A stretch of DNA of 64,000 nt, from assembly GCF_900103935.1 (NCBI RefSeq), contig NZ_FNIC01000002.1:496001-560000 (forward strand). Direction: 5' to 3'. The notes beneath the pieces were generated by a model. That model was not told the origin of the DNA. It was given only the letters and a program-made list of their open reading frames with translations, and did no database searches. Of the stretch, positions 24,814 to 33,391 are shown in pieces. This DNA comes from Nocardioides szechwanensis. GTDB lineage: Bacteria; Actinomycetota; Actinomycetes; Propionibacteriales; Nocardioidaceae. Every line of letters starts with the position of its first letter. Position 1 is the stretch's first letter. The translations under genes and the position numbers were made by a program.

Positions 24814-25566
24814 ATGCGGGTGGCACGGGTCGGGTTCACGCCCCTCAAGGGCGGCCGGCACCTCACGCACGGCTCGGTGGAGCTGAGCGCGATCGGACCG
24901 GTGGGGGACCGGGCCTTCTGCCTGATCGACCCGGCGACCGACCGCTGCCTGCGGACCGTCGAGCGCCCGACGCTGCTCCAGGCGCGCGCAGAGTGGGACG
25001 GGACCGTGCTCTCGGCCGAGCTGCCGACAGGCACCGTGGTCGGTGAGCCGGAGCCGACGAACGACATCCGCACGGCCGACTACTGGGGTCGAGCCGCGAT
25101 GCTGCGGGTGATGGACGGGCCGTGGGCGGCAGCGTTCTCTGCGCACCTGGGCCGCGAGGTGCTCCTCGCCTCCGCCGCTCCGGGCGCCGTGGTCTACGGC
25201 GCCTCGGTGTCGCTGGTGACGAGCGCGTCGCTGGCGCGGTTGGCCGACGAGGTCGGGGGGCACGTCGACGGCGCCCGCTTCCGAGCCACGTTCCAGCTCG
25301 ACGGCGACGAGCTGACACCGCACACGGAGGACGAGTGGGTCGGGAGACGACTCCGGCTCGGCGCCGCCGAGATCGAGGTCCGGAGCGTCATCCCGCGCTG
25401 TGCGGTGGTCGACCTCGGTCCCGACTCCGGCGTACCCGACCTGGCTCTGCTGAAGGCCCTCGCTCGCTGTCGCCGTGACCAGCAGCTCGGTTTCGGTGTC
25501 GACGCCATGGTCACCGTCGCCGGACGGGTCAGCACGGGCGACCCGGCCAGGTTGCTCACGGTCTGA
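24814..25566 (+). CDS. MOSC-domain protein
   Basis: About 250 residues with the MOSC N-terminal beta barrel (MRVARVGFTPLKGGRHLT, IGPVGDRAFCLID) and a C-terminal MOSC core with RCAVVDLGPDSG, where the conserved Cys would bind sulfur or molybdenum cofactor. MOSC proteins include mARC-type reductases and sulfur carriers of molybdoenzymes, so a place near narGHJI is suggestive. The start is uncertain: ATG 24814 or GTG 24805. The roughly 270 bp between it and the YciI-like gene hold no other convincing gene or promoter. Confidence 0.8.
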   Translation: MRVARVGFTPLKGGRHLTHGSVELSAIGPVGDRAFCLIDPATDRCLRTVERPTLLQARAEWDGTVLSAELPTGTVVGEPEPTNDIRTADYWGRAAMLRVMDGPWAAAFSAHLGREVLLASAAPGAVVYGASVSLVTSASLARLADEVGGHVDGARFRATFQLDGDELTPHTEDEWVGRRLRLGAAEIEVRSVIPRCAVVDLGPDSGVPDLALLKALARCRRDQQLGFGVDAMVTVAGRVSTGDPARLLTV

Positions 25567-25607
25567 GCAAGCTGGCCGGGACGGTGGTTGCGCAGCCACC
25601 GGCAGAG

Positions 25608-25613
25608 TACGTT
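25608..25613 (+). promoter_or_regulatory. -10 box TACGTT, leaderless promoter of the GMC oxidoreductase gene
   Basis: TACGTT ends 6 nt before the ATG at 25620; no Shine-Dalgarno sequence is present. Confidence 0.55.
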
Positions 25614-25619
25614 TCGCAG

Positions 25620-27200
25620 ATGGCCGAGGACAGGTACGACTACGTCATCGTGGGAGCCGGCAGCGCGGGTGCGGTGCTGGCGGCACGGCTCACCGAGGAC
25701 TCCGGGACCACGGTCCTGCTCCTCGAGGCAGGAGGCGAGGCCGACGCCGACGAGGTGATGATCCCGGCCGCGTTCCCGACGCTGTTCAAGACCAAGTGGG
25801 ACTGGAACTACCAGACCACCGAGCAGAAGCAGCTCCACGGCCGCCGCGCCTACTGGCCTCGGATGAAGGCCCTCGGCGGCTGCTCGTCGATGAACGCGAT
25901 GATCTACATTCGCGGCAACCGGGCCGACTACGACTCCTGGCGTGACCAGTACGGCGCCGCGGGCTGGGGCTTCGACGACGTGCTGCCCTACTTCGTTCGC
26001 AGCGAGACCAACACCCGGCTCGGCGAGCCGCTGCACGGCCGGAGCGGCCCGCTGCACGTCGAGGACCGCAGCTACACCCACGCGCTGAGCAACCTGTTCG
26101 TGCAGAGCGCGGTCGCCGCCGGGCTGAAGCCCAACGACGACTTCAACGGCGCCGAGCAGGAGGGCGCTGGGCTCTACCAGGTGACCTGCAAGGGCGGGCG
26201 CCGCTGGTCGACCAACGAGGGCTACCTGCGGCCGGCTCGCGGCCGCCCCAACCTCACCGTGGCCACGGGGGCGCTGGCCTCGCGCGTCGAGATCGACGGC
26301 GAGCGGGCCACGGGCGTGACCTTCCGGCAGGGCGGCGCCGAGCACACGGTCACCGCCACCCGCGAGGTGCTGCTGTGCGGTGGCGCGGTCAACAGCCCGC
26401 AGCTCCTGATGCTGTCCGGCGTCGGGCCGGGCGCCCACCTCGCCGAGGTCGGGGTGACCGGCAAGGTCGAGCTGGGCGGGGTCGGCAGCAACCTGCAGGA
26501 CCACCCGGTCGTGCCGATGCTCTGGTACACCCGCGGGATCAGCGACCTGGCCCAGCTCAACAACGTGTCCAACTTCCTGCGCTGGAAGGTGCGCGGCACC
26601 GGTCCGTTGTCCTCCAACGTGGGGGAGGCCGGCGCCTTCTTCACCAGCCGCGACGGCCTCGCCGCTCCCGACCTCCAGATCCACGCCGCGCCCTCGGGGT
26701 TCTACGACAACGGGATGCACGAGCCGACCAGCCGGATGTTCACCGCCGCGCCGACCCTGGTGTCGGTACAGAGCCGCGGCTCGGTCCGGCTGCGCTCGGC
26801 CGACCCGTCGTGGCACCCGGCGATCGACGCGGCGTACCTCGAGGACCAGAGCGACCTCGACGCCCTGCTCGCGGGAGCGCGCCGTACCTGGGAGATCTGC
26901 ACGCAAGGCCCCCTGGCCCGTTATCTCGACCGGCCGTGGAACCTGCCCGACGACCCCTCCGACGAGGACCTGCTCGAGCACATCCGCACCTGGACGCAGA
27001 CGCTCTACCACCCGGTCGCGACCTGCGCGATGGGCAGCGGAGACGACGCCGTCGTCGACGCCTCGCTCAAGGTGCGCGGGGTCGACGGGCTGCGCGTCGT
27101 GGACGCCTCGGTGATGCCGGCCGTCCCCCGAGGCAACACCAACGCCCCGACCATCATGATCGCCGAGAAGGCCGCCGACGAGATCAGGAAGAACCGATGA
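25620..27200 (+). CDS. GMC-family FAD-dependent alcohol/choline oxidoreductase
   Basis: A 526-residue flavoprotein of the glucose-methanol-choline family. It has the N-terminal dinucleotide fold DYVIVGAGSAGAVLAARL, the GMC signature GGCSSMNAMIYIRGN, the second signature GGAVNSPQLLMLSGVGP, and a C-terminal active-site His in LYHPVATCAMG with the PRGNTNAPTIMIAEKAAD end. It oxidises an alcohol to an aldehyde. The ATGA overlap with an aldehyde dehydrogenase implies alcohol-to-acid oxidation in two steps. Choline to glycine betaine is possible, but nothing else in the window supports it. Confidence 0.9.
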   Translation: MAEDRYDYVIVGAGSAGAVLAARLTEDSGTTVLLLEAGGEADADEVMIPAAFPTLFKTKWDWNYQTTEQKQLHGRRAYWPRMKALGGCSSMNAMIYIRGNRADYDSWRDQYGAAGWGFDDVLPYFVRSETNTRLGEPLHGRSGPLHVEDRSYTHALSNLFVQSAVAAGLKPNDDFNGAEQEGAGLYQVTCKGGRRWSTNEGYLRPARGRPNLTVATGALASRVEIDGERATGVTFRQGGAEHTVTATREVLLCGGAVNSPQLLMLSGVGPGAHLAEVGVTGKVELGGVGSNLQDHPVVPMLWYTRGISDLAQLNNVSNFLRWKVRGTGPLSSNVGEAGAFFTSRDGLAAPDLQIHAAPSGFYDNGMHEPTSRMFTAAPTLVSVQSRGSVRLRSADPSWHPAIDAAYLEDQSDLDALLAGARRTWEICTQGPLARYLDRPWNLPDDPSDEDLLEHIRTWTQTLYHPVATCAMGSGDDAVVDASLKVRGVDGLRVVDASVMPAVPRGNTNAPTIMIAEKAADEIRKNR

Positions 27201-28702
27201 CACAGCAGCTGGACCAGACCCGCACCGAGACGTTCGACTCGCTCAACCCGATCACCGGCGACGTCGTCGGCACCCACCCGGTCCACTCCGCCGCCGACGT
27301 CGAGGCCGCTGTCGCGAGCGCCCGGGAGGCCGCGGCGTGGTGGTCGGCCCTGTCGTACGACGAGCGCGCGCGGCACCTGACCACCTGGCGGGGCGTCATC
27401 ACCCGACGGCTCGCGCAGCTGGCCGACGTCATGCACCAGGAGACCGGCAAGCCCCACGGTGACGCCACCCTCGAGGCGGCGCTGGCGATCGACCACCTCG
27501 CGTGGGCGGGCGGCCACGCCGAGAAAGTCCTCAAGCGGCGCCGCGTGCCGTCCGGCCTGCTGATGGCCAACCAGGCCGCCAGCGTGGAGTACCGCCCCCT
27601 GGGCGTGGTCGGCGTGATCGGCCCGTGGAACTACCCGGTGTTCACGCCGATGGGCTCGATCGCCTACGCGCTCGCTGCCGGCAACGCGGTGGTCTTCAAG
27701 CCGAGCGAATACACCCCGGGCGTCGGCGAGTGGCTGGCCCGCACCTTCGTCGAGGCGGTCGGCCGGCCGGTCTTCCAGGTGGTCACCGGGCTCGGCGACA
27801 CCGGTGCCGCACTGTGCCGCGCCGGCGTCGACAAGGTCGCCTTCACCGGCTCGACGGCCACCGGCAAGCGGGTGATGGCCGCCTGCGCCGAGACCCTGAC
27901 CCCCGTCGTGATCGAGGCGGGCGGCAAGGACGCCGTCATCGTCGACTCCGACGCCGACATCGACGCGGCCGCCGACGCCACGCTGTGGGGCGCGTGCGCC
28001 AACGCCGGCCAGACCTGCACCGGGGTCGAGCGGGTCTACGTCCACGAGCGGGTCTACGACCAGTTCCTCGACGCGCTGGTCGAGAAGGCGCAGGGCCTGC
28101 GCGCCGACGCAACCTCCGGCTCCCAGCTCGGGCCGATCACGATGCCCAAGCAGCTCGACGTGATCCGCAGCCACATCCAGGACGCCCTCGACCGGGGCGG
28201 CCGCGCCGTGGTCGGCGGCATCGACGCCGTGGGCGACCGCTTCGTGCAGCCGACCATCCTCGTCGACGTACCCGAGGACTCGCTGGCCGTGCAGGAGGAG
28301 ACCTTCGGTCCCACCGTCACCGTCGCCAAGGTGCGCGACATGGACGAGGCGATCGCCCGCACCAACGCGACCCGCTACGGCCTGGGCTCCACCGTGTTCT
28401 CCAAGGCGCGCGGCATGGAGATCGCCGAGCGGATCCGATCCGGCATGACCGCGATCAACGGCGTGATCACCTTCGCCGCGATCCCGTCACTGCCGTTCGG
28501 CGGCGTCGGCGACTCCGGTTTCGGCCGCATCCACGGGCCCGACGGGCTGCGGGAGTTCACCTACCCGAAGGCGATCTCACGCCAGCGGTTCAAGCCGGTG
28601 CTCGCGCTCACGTCGTTCACCCGCACCGAGAAGGCCGACCAGCAGCTCGCCTCGATCATGGCGATCCTGCACGGCCGCGGCGGGACCATCCCGAAGGACT
28701 GA
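27197..28702 (+). CDS. NAD(P)-dependent aldehyde dehydrogenase
   Basis: A 501-residue ALDH-superfamily enzyme. The catalytic Glu is in VIEAGGKDAVIV and the nucleophilic Cys in NAGQTCTGVERV. The cofactor loop FTGSTATGKRV and PWNYPVFTPMG are also present. It starts within the stop of the GMC gene (ATGA), so it should take that enzyme's aldehyde product. A hairpin related to the dispersed GTTGACCCG palindromes follows at 28709. Confidence 0.92.
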   Translation: MTQQLDQTRTETFDSLNPITGDVVGTHPVHSAADVEAAVASAREAAAWWSALSYDERARHLTTWRGVITRRLAQLADVMHQETGKPHGDATLEAALAIDHLAWAGGHAEKVLKRRRVPSGLLMANQAASVEYRPLGVVGVIGPWNYPVFTPMGSIAYALAAGNAVVFKPSEYTPGVGEWLARTFVEAVGRPVFQVVTGLGDTGAALCRAGVDKVAFTGSTATGKRVMAACAETLTPVVIEAGGKDAVIVDSDADIDAAADATLWGACANAGQTCTGVERVYVHERVYDQFLDALVEKAQGLRADATSGSQLGPITMPKQLDVIRSHIQDALDRGGRAVVGGIDAVGDRFVQPTILVDVPEDSLAVQEETFGPTVTVAKVRDMDEAIARTNATRYGLGSTVFSKARGMEIAERIRSGMTAINGVITFAAIPSLPFGGVGDSGFGRIHGPDGLREFTYPKAISRQRFKPVLALTSFTRTEKADQQLASIMAILHGRGGTIPKD

Positions 28703-28708
28703 CCAGGA

Positions 28709-28739
28709 CTGACCCGTCGCAAAGTTTGCGATCGGTCAG
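28709..28739. terminator. Hairpin between convergent ALDH and thioredoxin genes (palindrome family, variant copy)
   Basis: CTGACCCGTCGCAAA (28709-28723) and TTTGCGATCGGTCAG (28725-28739) form a 15-bp stem with a 2-bp mismatch. The TGACCCG...AAA-N-TTT layout is the same as the three perfect copies at 33322, 40268 and 56324. Its convergent position fits a bidirectional terminator. Confidence 0.65.
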
Positions 28740-28741
28740 CG

Positions 28742-29137
28742 TCAGGTGCCGGTGCCGGTGCCGGCCTCGGCCTCGGACTCCTGTGCGTCGGCGATCTGTC
28801 GGCGTACGTCGTCCATGTCGAGACCCTTGACGCCGGTGATGACCTGCTCCAGCGCCTGCGGCGGCAGCGCGCCGGGCTGGGCGAAGACCAGGATGCCCTC
28901 GCGGAACGCCATCAGTGTCGGGATCGACTGGATGCCCGCGGCCGAGGCCAGCTCCCGCTGCTCCTCGGTGTTGATCGAGCCGAAGGTGACGTCGGGATGG
29001 GCCTCGGAGGCCGCCTCGTACGTCGGGGCGAACTGCTGGCACGGGCCGCACCAGCTGGCCCAGAAGTCGACGAGCAGGATGTCGTCGTTCTCGACGTGCG
29101 AGGTGAAGTTGTCGTTGGTCAGGTCGATGGTGGCCAT
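28742..29137 (-). CDS. Thioredoxin-family protein
   Basis: 131 residues: a thioredoxin fold with the WASWCGPCQQ active site near residue 30, the cis-Pro loop SIPTLM, and a roughly 30-residue acidic extension ending in repeated Gly-Thr. There is no signal peptide, so it acts in the cytosol as a disulfide reductase. The ATG at 29137 is chosen over the preceding GTG because a TACGGT -10 lies exactly 6 nt upstream. Confidence 0.93.
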   Translation of the reverse strand: MATIDLTNDNFTSHVENDDILLVDFWASWCGPCQQFAPTYEAASEAHPDVTFGSINTEEQRELASAAGIQSIPTLMAFREGILVFAQPGALPPQALEQVITGVKGLDMDDVRRQIADAQESEAEAGTGTGT

Positions 29138-29143
29138 CACCCC

Positions 29144-29149
29144 ACCGTA
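29144..29149 (-). promoter_or_regulatory. -10 box TACGGT, leaderless promoter of the thioredoxin gene
   Basis: Read on the minus strand, it ends 6 nt before the ATG at 29137. Confidence 0.55.
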
Positions 29150-29161
29150 CGACGGCAGCGG

Positions 29162-29197
29162 CTCAGCACAAGCCTCAGCGCAACCCTCAGCGCAGGG
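29162..29197. repeat. Three imperfect 12-bp tandem units at the 3' end of the PAQR gene
   Basis: CTCAGCACAAGC, CTCAGCGCAACC and CTCAGCGCAGGG lie head to tail. The third unit contains the stop codon of the PAQR gene. Probably slippage in a short intergenic spacer. Confidence 0.6.
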
Positions 29198-29930
29198 AGT
29201 AGGTCGCCAGCGAGACGCTGACGTAGTGGCTCACGAAGGCGAGGATCGTGAACGTGTGGAAGACCTCGTGGAAGCCGAACCACTGGGGCCACGGGTTGGG
29301 GCGCTTGAACCCGTAGACCACGCCGCCGATGGTGTAGAGCGCGCCGCCGACCGCGACGAGCACGAGCACCGCGGTGCCCACTCCCGAGCCGAGCCGCGTC
29401 GAGGCGCCGTCGATGAACCCGGGGATGAAGAAGACCGCGGCCCAGCCCAGGCCCATGTAGAGCGGGGTGTAGAGCCAGCGTGGCGCGTCGGTCCAGAACA
29501 CCCGGAACAGCACGCCGAGGACGGCGCAGGACCACACCGTCGTCAGCAGCACCACGCGCTGGGTGCCGTCGAGCAGGATCAGCGTGAGCGGCGTGTAGGA
29601 GCCCGCGATCAGCACGAAGATGTTGGCGTGGTCGAAGGCCCGGAGCCGGGCCCAGGTCTTCGGCGACCACGTGCGCGTGTGGTAGAGCGCCGAGATGCCG
29701 AAGAGCAGCAGCGCACTGGCGGCGAAGACCGCCGAGCCCCAGCGCGTCGTGGCGTCGGGGGAGAGCACGATCAGGACGATGCCGCCGGCCAGGGCCAGGG
29801 GCGTGAGCACGAGGTGCATCCAGCCGCGAAGCCTGGGCTTCACCTCTTGGATCGTCTCGTGAATCGACTCTTGGATCGACTCGAGCCCCGCGCGCACGGC
29901 CTCGTTGGCGTGGTGGAAGGGCTGGTTCAT
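29187..29930 (-). CDS. PAQR/hemolysin III family membrane protein
   Basis: A 247-residue protein with seven predicted helices. The family's metal-site residues appear as Ser/His in SALYHTRTW, Asp-His in FDHANIFVLIAGSYTP and the H-x3-H pair in FGFHEVFHTF. These proteins resemble a zinc hydrolase and the name hemolysin III is historical; the function in actinobacteria is unknown. About 35 N-terminal residues with the repeating ESIQESIHETIQE heptad look like an amphipathic helix. A TACCTT -10 lies 6 nt before its ATG. Confidence 0.9.
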   Translation of the reverse strand: MNQPFHHANEAVRAGLESIQESIHETIQEVKPRLRGWMHLVLTPLALAGGIVLIVLSPDATTRWGSAVFAASALLLFGISALYHTRTWSPKTWARLRAFDHANIFVLIAGSYTPLTLILLDGTQRVVLLTTVWSCAVLGVLFRVFWTDAPRWLYTPLYMGLGWAAVFFIPGFIDGASTRLGSGVGTAVLVLVAVGGALYTIGGVVYGFKRPNPWPQWFGFHEVFHTFTILAFVSHYVSVSLATYSLR

Positions 29931-29936
29931 ACCTAG

Positions 29937-29942
29937 AAGGTA
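29937..29942 (-). promoter_or_regulatory. -10 box TACCTT, leaderless promoter of the PAQR gene
   Basis: Read on the minus strand, it ends 6 nt before the ATG at 29930. Confidence 0.55.
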
Positions 29943-30011
29943 CCCATTACCGCGAGATAGGTGACAACGACGGGGTGAACGTCACGTGCCGACGTGAGCC
30001 GCTTCACCCCC

Positions 30012-30017
30012 TACCAT
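30012..30017 (+). promoter_or_regulatory. -10 box TACCAT, leaderless promoter of the isoprenyl transferase gene
   Basis: TACCAT ends 7 nt before the ATG at 30025. The divergent PAQR promoter lies 70 bp away. Confidence 0.55.
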
Positions 30018-30024
30018 CGGAGAC

Positions 30025-30795
30025 ATGGACTGGAAGGGCGGACTGCGACGGGTGATCTACCCCGCCTACGAGTCCCGGCTCCTGCGGAGGCTGCCTGACA
30101 GCCTGCCCCAGCACGTCGGCGTGATGCTCGACGGCAACCGGCGCTGGGCGAAGGCCGTCGGCCGTGACACCGCGCACGGGCATCGGGCCGGAGCCGCCAA
30201 CATCGAGCCGCTGCTCGGCTGGTGCGACGAGGTCGGCATCCAGGTGGTCACGCTCTGGCTGCTCTCCACCGACAACCTCAACCGTCCCGAGGCCGAGCTC
30301 GCGCCGCTGCTCCAGATCATCGAGGAGGCGGTCGACTCCCTGGCCGACCAGCGCCGCTGGCGCCTCCACCCGGTCGGCGCCCTCGACCTGCTACCCGCCC
30401 ACACCGCCGAGCGGCTCAAGGCCGCCGCCGAGGCCACCCGCGACGTCGACGGGATGCTGGTCAACGTCGCTGTCGGCTACGGCGGGCGGCGCGAGATCGC
30501 CGACGCCGTACGAAGCCTGCTGCACGAGCACGCCGCGATGGGCACCTCGCTCGAGGACCTCGCCAACCTGATCGACGTCGAGCACATCTCCGACCACCTC
30601 TACACCAAGGGCCAGCCCGACCCCGACCTCGTGATCCGTACGTCGGGCGAGCAGCGGCTGGGCGGGTTCCTGCTGTGGCAGAGCGCGAAGTCGGAGTTCT
30701 ACTTCTGCGAGGCCTACTGGCCGGAGTTCCGGCGCGTCGACTTCCTGCGCGCCATCCGGGCCTACGCCCTGCGCGAGCGGCGCTACGGGTCCTGA
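30025..30795 (+). CDS. Isoprenyl transferase (cis-prenyltransferase, UppS/Z-FPP synthase family)
   Basis: 256 residues. Adds isopentenyl units in cis to a short allylic diphosphate for polyprenyl-phosphate carriers of cell-wall synthesis. The catalytic Asp36 is in VMLDGNRRWAK, with the IPP-binding end RTSGEQRLGGFLLWQSAKSEFYF and WPEFRRVDFLRAI. The N-terminus resembles the short-chain (Z,E-farnesyl) actinobacterial type as much as long-chain UppS, so product length is open. Starts at a leaderless ATG. Confidence 0.92.
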   Translation: MDWKGGLRRVIYPAYESRLLRRLPDSLPQHVGVMLDGNRRWAKAVGRDTAHGHRAGAANIEPLLGWCDEVGIQVVTLWLLSTDNLNRPEAELAPLLQIIEEAVDSLADQRRWRLHPVGALDLLPAHTAERLKAAAEATRDVDGMLVNVAVGYGGRREIADAVRSLLHEHAAMGTSLEDLANLIDVEHISDHLYTKGQPDPDLVIRTSGEQRLGGFLLWQSAKSEFYFCEAYWPEFRRVDFLRAIRAYALRERRYGS

Positions 30796-30869
30796 ACCGA
30801 CTCTCGTTCGTAATGCGGCCTTCATCCCGCGTTCGGGCGTGTCGCCGAAAGAGTGTCCGGTCTCGGGCG

Positions 30870-30875
30870 TACTTT
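30870..30875 (+). promoter_or_regulatory. -10 box TACTTT upstream of phoH
   Basis: TACTTT ends 7 nt before an ATG at 30883. It therefore either drives a leaderless 52-codon small ORF, or gives phoH a 5' leader of about 200 nt, or both. Confidence 0.45.
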
Positions 30876-30882
30876 CGCTGCA

Positions 30883-31041
30883 ATGGCGAGTGGGGAAGCT
30901 CGCCACATCGGAGGCCCGTTCGTGATCGCTCACGACCAGCTCGCTGGTACGACGAAGCAGGTCAACCCCTGCCCTTCGTCGCCGGTGACCGGATGCCGGC
31001 ACTCCGGCGTTCGGGTCCCTCGGTCCAACTTCGCTGACTAG
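30883..31041 (+). CDS. Possible leaderless small ORF (52 aa) in the phoH leader
   Basis: The only candidate gene in the 289-bp gap between the isoprenyl transferase and phoH genes. It begins MASGEARHIGG and ends with VPRSNFAD, has two Cys, and shows no recognisable domain or membrane segment. Its support is the -10 box at the leaderless distance. The same DNA has stem-forming segments (GGCGAG at 30885 with CTCGCC at 30899), so a structured non-coding leader is the main alternative. Confidence 0.3.
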   Translation: MASGEARHIGGPFVIAHDQLAGTTKQVNPCPSSPVTGCRHSGVRVPRSNFAD

Positions 31042-31084
31042 GGCCGGGCGACGAGTGCGCGCGCCGACCCGTGAGGGGTGACCC

Positions 31085-32419
31085 GTGCCGACCGAGGCCA
31101 CACAGTCCCAGAGCTCAGCTGTTGCGACCCGCACCTACGTCATCGACACCAGCGTCCTGCTGGCCGACCCAGGGGCGTTGCGCAGGTTCGAGGAGCACGA
31201 GGTCGTCCTGCCCGTCGTGGTGATCACCGAGCTCGAGGGCAAGCGGCACCACCCCGAGCTCGGCTTCTTCGCGCGTTCGGCGCTGCGCATGCTCGACGAG
31301 CTGCGCGCGGTCAACGGCCGTCTCGACGAGCCGGTTCCGGTCGGCGACCTCGGCGGCACGGTCCGCGTCGAGCTCAACCACACCGACCCCAACGCGCTGC
31401 CGTCGGGCTTCCGGCTCGGTGACAACGACACCCGGATCCTCGCCGTCGCGCGCAACCTCGCCAACGAGGGCCACCAGGTGACCCTGGTCTCCAAGGACCT
31501 GCCCCTGCGGATCAAGGCCTCCGCCGTCGGCCTGGACGCGGAGGAGTACCGCGCCGAGGCGATCAGCGACTCCGACACCGGCTACACCGGGATGATGGAG
31601 CTCGACGTCGAGGCCGCCCAGCTCGACGAGCTCTACGACGACGGCGTGCTCGATCTCGACACCGCCCGCGGCTTCCCGTGCCACCAGGGCCTGGTGCTGC
31701 TCTCCGACCGGGGTACGGCGCTCGGCCGGGTCGGTCCGGACAAGCAGGTCCACCTGGTGCGTGGCGACCGGGAGGCGTTCGGCATCCACGGTCGCAGTGC
31801 GGAGCAGCGGATCGCGCTGGAGATGCTGCTCGACCCCGAGGTCGGCATCGTCTCCCTCGGCGGCCGGGCCGGCACCGGCAAGTCGGCGATGGCGCTGTGC
31901 GCCGGACTCGAGGCGGTCCTCGAGCGTGGCCAGCACAAGAAGGTCGTGGTGTTCCGGCCGCTGTTCGCGGTGGGCGGCCAGGAGCTCGGCTACCTGCCCG
32001 GCTCGGAGTCGGAGAAGATGTCGCCCTGGGGCCAGGCCGTGTTCGACACCCTGGGCGCGATGACCTCCAAGGAGGTCATCGACGAGATCCTCGATCGGGG
32101 CATGCTCGAGGTGCTGCCGCTGACCCACATCCGCGGGCGGTCGCTCCACGACGCCTTCGTGATCGTCGACGAGGCACAGTCGCTGGAGCGCAACGTGCTG
32201 TTGACCGTGCTCTCGCGCATCGGCGCCAACTCCAAGGTGGTGCTCACCCACGACGTCGCGCAGCGCGACAACCTGCGGGTGGGGCGGCACGACGGCGTGG
32301 TGGCGGTCATCGAGAAGCTGAAGGGGCACCCGCTCTTCGCCCACGTCACGCTGACCCGCTCCGAGCGCTCGCCGATCGCGGCACTGGTGACCGAGATGCT
32401 GGAGAACGTCACCATCTGA
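31085..32419 (+). CDS. PhoH-family protein with N-terminal PIN ribonuclease domain
   Basis: 444 residues. An N-terminal PIN domain (about 15-150: [50 protein letters not shown], with the acidic metal-binding residues) is joined to a C-terminal PhoH ATPase (about 235-444) with Walker [10 protein letters not shown] near residue 260 and Walker [10 protein letters not shown] near 358. PIN-PhoH fusions of this type act as RNA helicase/RNase proteins. GTG at 31085 follows GAGGGG by 6 nt. A 20-bp-stem hairpin follows the stop. Confidence 0.93.
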   Translation: MPTEATQSQSSAVATRTYVIDTSVLLADPGALRRFEEHEVVLPVVVITELEGKRHHPELGFFARSALRMLDELRAVNGRLDEPVPVGDLGGTVRVELNHTDPNALPSGFRLGDNDTRILAVARNLANEGHQVTLVSKDLPLRIKASAVGLDAEEYRAEAISDSDTGYTGMMELDVEAAQLDELYDDGVLDLDTARGFPCHQGLVLLSDRGTALGRVGPDKQVHLVRGDREAFGIHGRSAEQRIALEMLLDPEVGIVSLGGRAGTGKSAMALCAGLEAVLERGQHKKVVVFRPLFAVGGQELGYLPGSESEKMSPWGQAVFDTLGAMTSKEVIDEILDRGMLEVLPLTHIRGRSLHDAFVIVDEAQSLERNVLLTVLSRIGANSKVVLTHDVAQRDNLRVGRHDGVVAVIEKLKGHPLFAHVTLTRSERSPIAALVTEMLENVTI

Positions 32420-32430
32420 CGCTTCCTGGG

Positions 32431-32476
32431 CCTGCTGTGCCCCATGGGTCGGTTGTGACTCATGGGGCACAGCAGG
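32431..32476. terminator. Very stable hairpin after phoH, 20-bp stem
   Basis: CCTGCTGTGCCCCATGGGTC (32431-32450) pairs with GACTCATGGGGCACAGCAGG (32457-32476), with one G-T wobble, over a 6-nt loop. It begins 11 bp after the phoH stop and should act as its terminator. It is 165 bp upstream of the next gene in the same direction, so it could also act in that leader. Confidence 0.8.
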
Positions 32477-32640
32477 GTCCGGTGTGGCGCAGAACTCGCC
32501 GGTTTTGCCCACCAGTTCGGCCGTTCGGTTTGCACGCCCTCCGAGGCTCGGGCATGGTGGGCCGAGACCAATTCGTGACCTAACGCCACGTTGATCGGTT
32601 GTCGTACGAAACCCGTTGCCTACCCCTGGACTACTTCTCT

Positions 32641-33315
32641 GTGTCTAAGCACGTCAAGCACGTCCCCAAGCACCGCGGTCCGGTCACCCGGCCCGCTCTC
32701 GTCGAGGCTCCTCGCAAGGCGCTGCGCAACACCGTGATCCTGTCCTCGGTGGCCGTCGCGGCCACCGGCGCGACGGTGACGACCGGCCTCATCGGCCAGG
32801 CCCCGGCGGTGTCGGCCGCGTCCGGCGACACCCGCCCGGCGACCGCCGCCCAGGCGTCCGGCACCCTGAGCTCGCTGAGCCAGCGCGGTCTCGCCGACCG
32901 CGCCCCCGCGGTGTCGCGCTCCTCCGACCGCCGCCGCGCGGCCGACCCGGTCAAGGCCGCGTCGCTGCTGCAGACCGACGGCCCCGCGATGACCCGCACC
33001 GAGGACCTCTCCGACGACGACCCGCGCGAGATCGGCCGGGCCCTGCTCGCCGAGTTCGGCTTCTCCTCCGACCAGTTCGGCTGCCTCGACTCGCTGTGGA
33101 CCCGCGAGTCCAACTGGACCTGGAACGCCGACAACCCGTCGTCCTCCGCCTACGGCATCCCGCAGGCCCTGCCCGGCTCCAAGATGTCGTCGGCCGGCGC
33201 CGACTGGGCCACCAACCCGGTCACCCAGATCCGCTGGGGCCTGGGCTACATCCAGGACCGCTACGGCAGCCCCTGCAGCGCCTGGGGACACTCCGAGTCC
33301 GTCGGCTGGTACTGA
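32641..33315 (+). CDS. Secreted transglycosylase-like (SLT-fold) protein
   Basis: About 224 residues: a basic N-terminus, an export or anchor helix (around 30-55, TVILSSVAVAATGATVTTGLI), a Ser/Arg-rich linker, then a lysozyme-like domain whose FGCLDSLWTRESNW carries the putative catalytic Glu, followed by SSSAYGIPQALPGSKM and GLGYIQDRYGSPCSAW. This is typical of actinobacterial lytic-transglycosylase-domain proteins that cut peptidoglycan. GTG 32641 is the probable start; no -10 at leaderless distance and no Shine-Dalgarno is clear, so it is uncertain. The 164 bp upstream carry no recognised riboswitch. Confidence 0.83.
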   Translation: MSKHVKHVPKHRGPVTRPALVEAPRKALRNTVILSSVAVAATGATVTTGLIGQAPAVSAASGDTRPATAAQASGTLSSLSQRGLADRAPAVSRSSDRRRAADPVKAASLLQTDGPAMTRTEDLSDDDPREIGRALLAEFGFSSDQFGCLDSLWTRESNWTWNADNPSSSAYGIPQALPGSKMSSAGADWATNPVTQIRWGLGYIQDRYGSPCSAWGHSESVGWY

Positions 33316-33321
33316 CTCTTC

Positions 33322-33360
33322 CACGTTGACCCGCCCGAAACTTTCGGGCGGGTCAACGTG
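33322..33360. terminator. Dispersed palindrome, copy A (19-bp stem)
   Basis: CACGTTGACCCGCCCGAAA (33322-33340), one central base, then its exact reverse complement (33342-33360). It lies between convergent genes, fitting a terminator. An extra near-identical right arm, TTTCGGGCGGGTCGAC, follows at 33373-33388. The core is shared with copies at 40268 and 56324. Confidence 0.8.
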
Positions 33361-33391
33361 CATTTCAGTCAGTTTCGGGCGGGTCGACGCC

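Noticed and set aside
25620..28702. Naming the GMC and ALDH genes betA and betB
   Set aside because: The pair fits alcohol-to-acid oxidation, but there is no betaine transporter or BetI regulator next to it and the ALDH is not clearly a betaine aldehyde dehydrogenase.
30796..32640. c-di-AMP (ydaO) riboswitch before phoH or before the transglycosylase-like gene
   Set aside because: Such elements precede actinobacterial wall-hydrolase genes, but I could not find the conserved ydaO segments in either leader.
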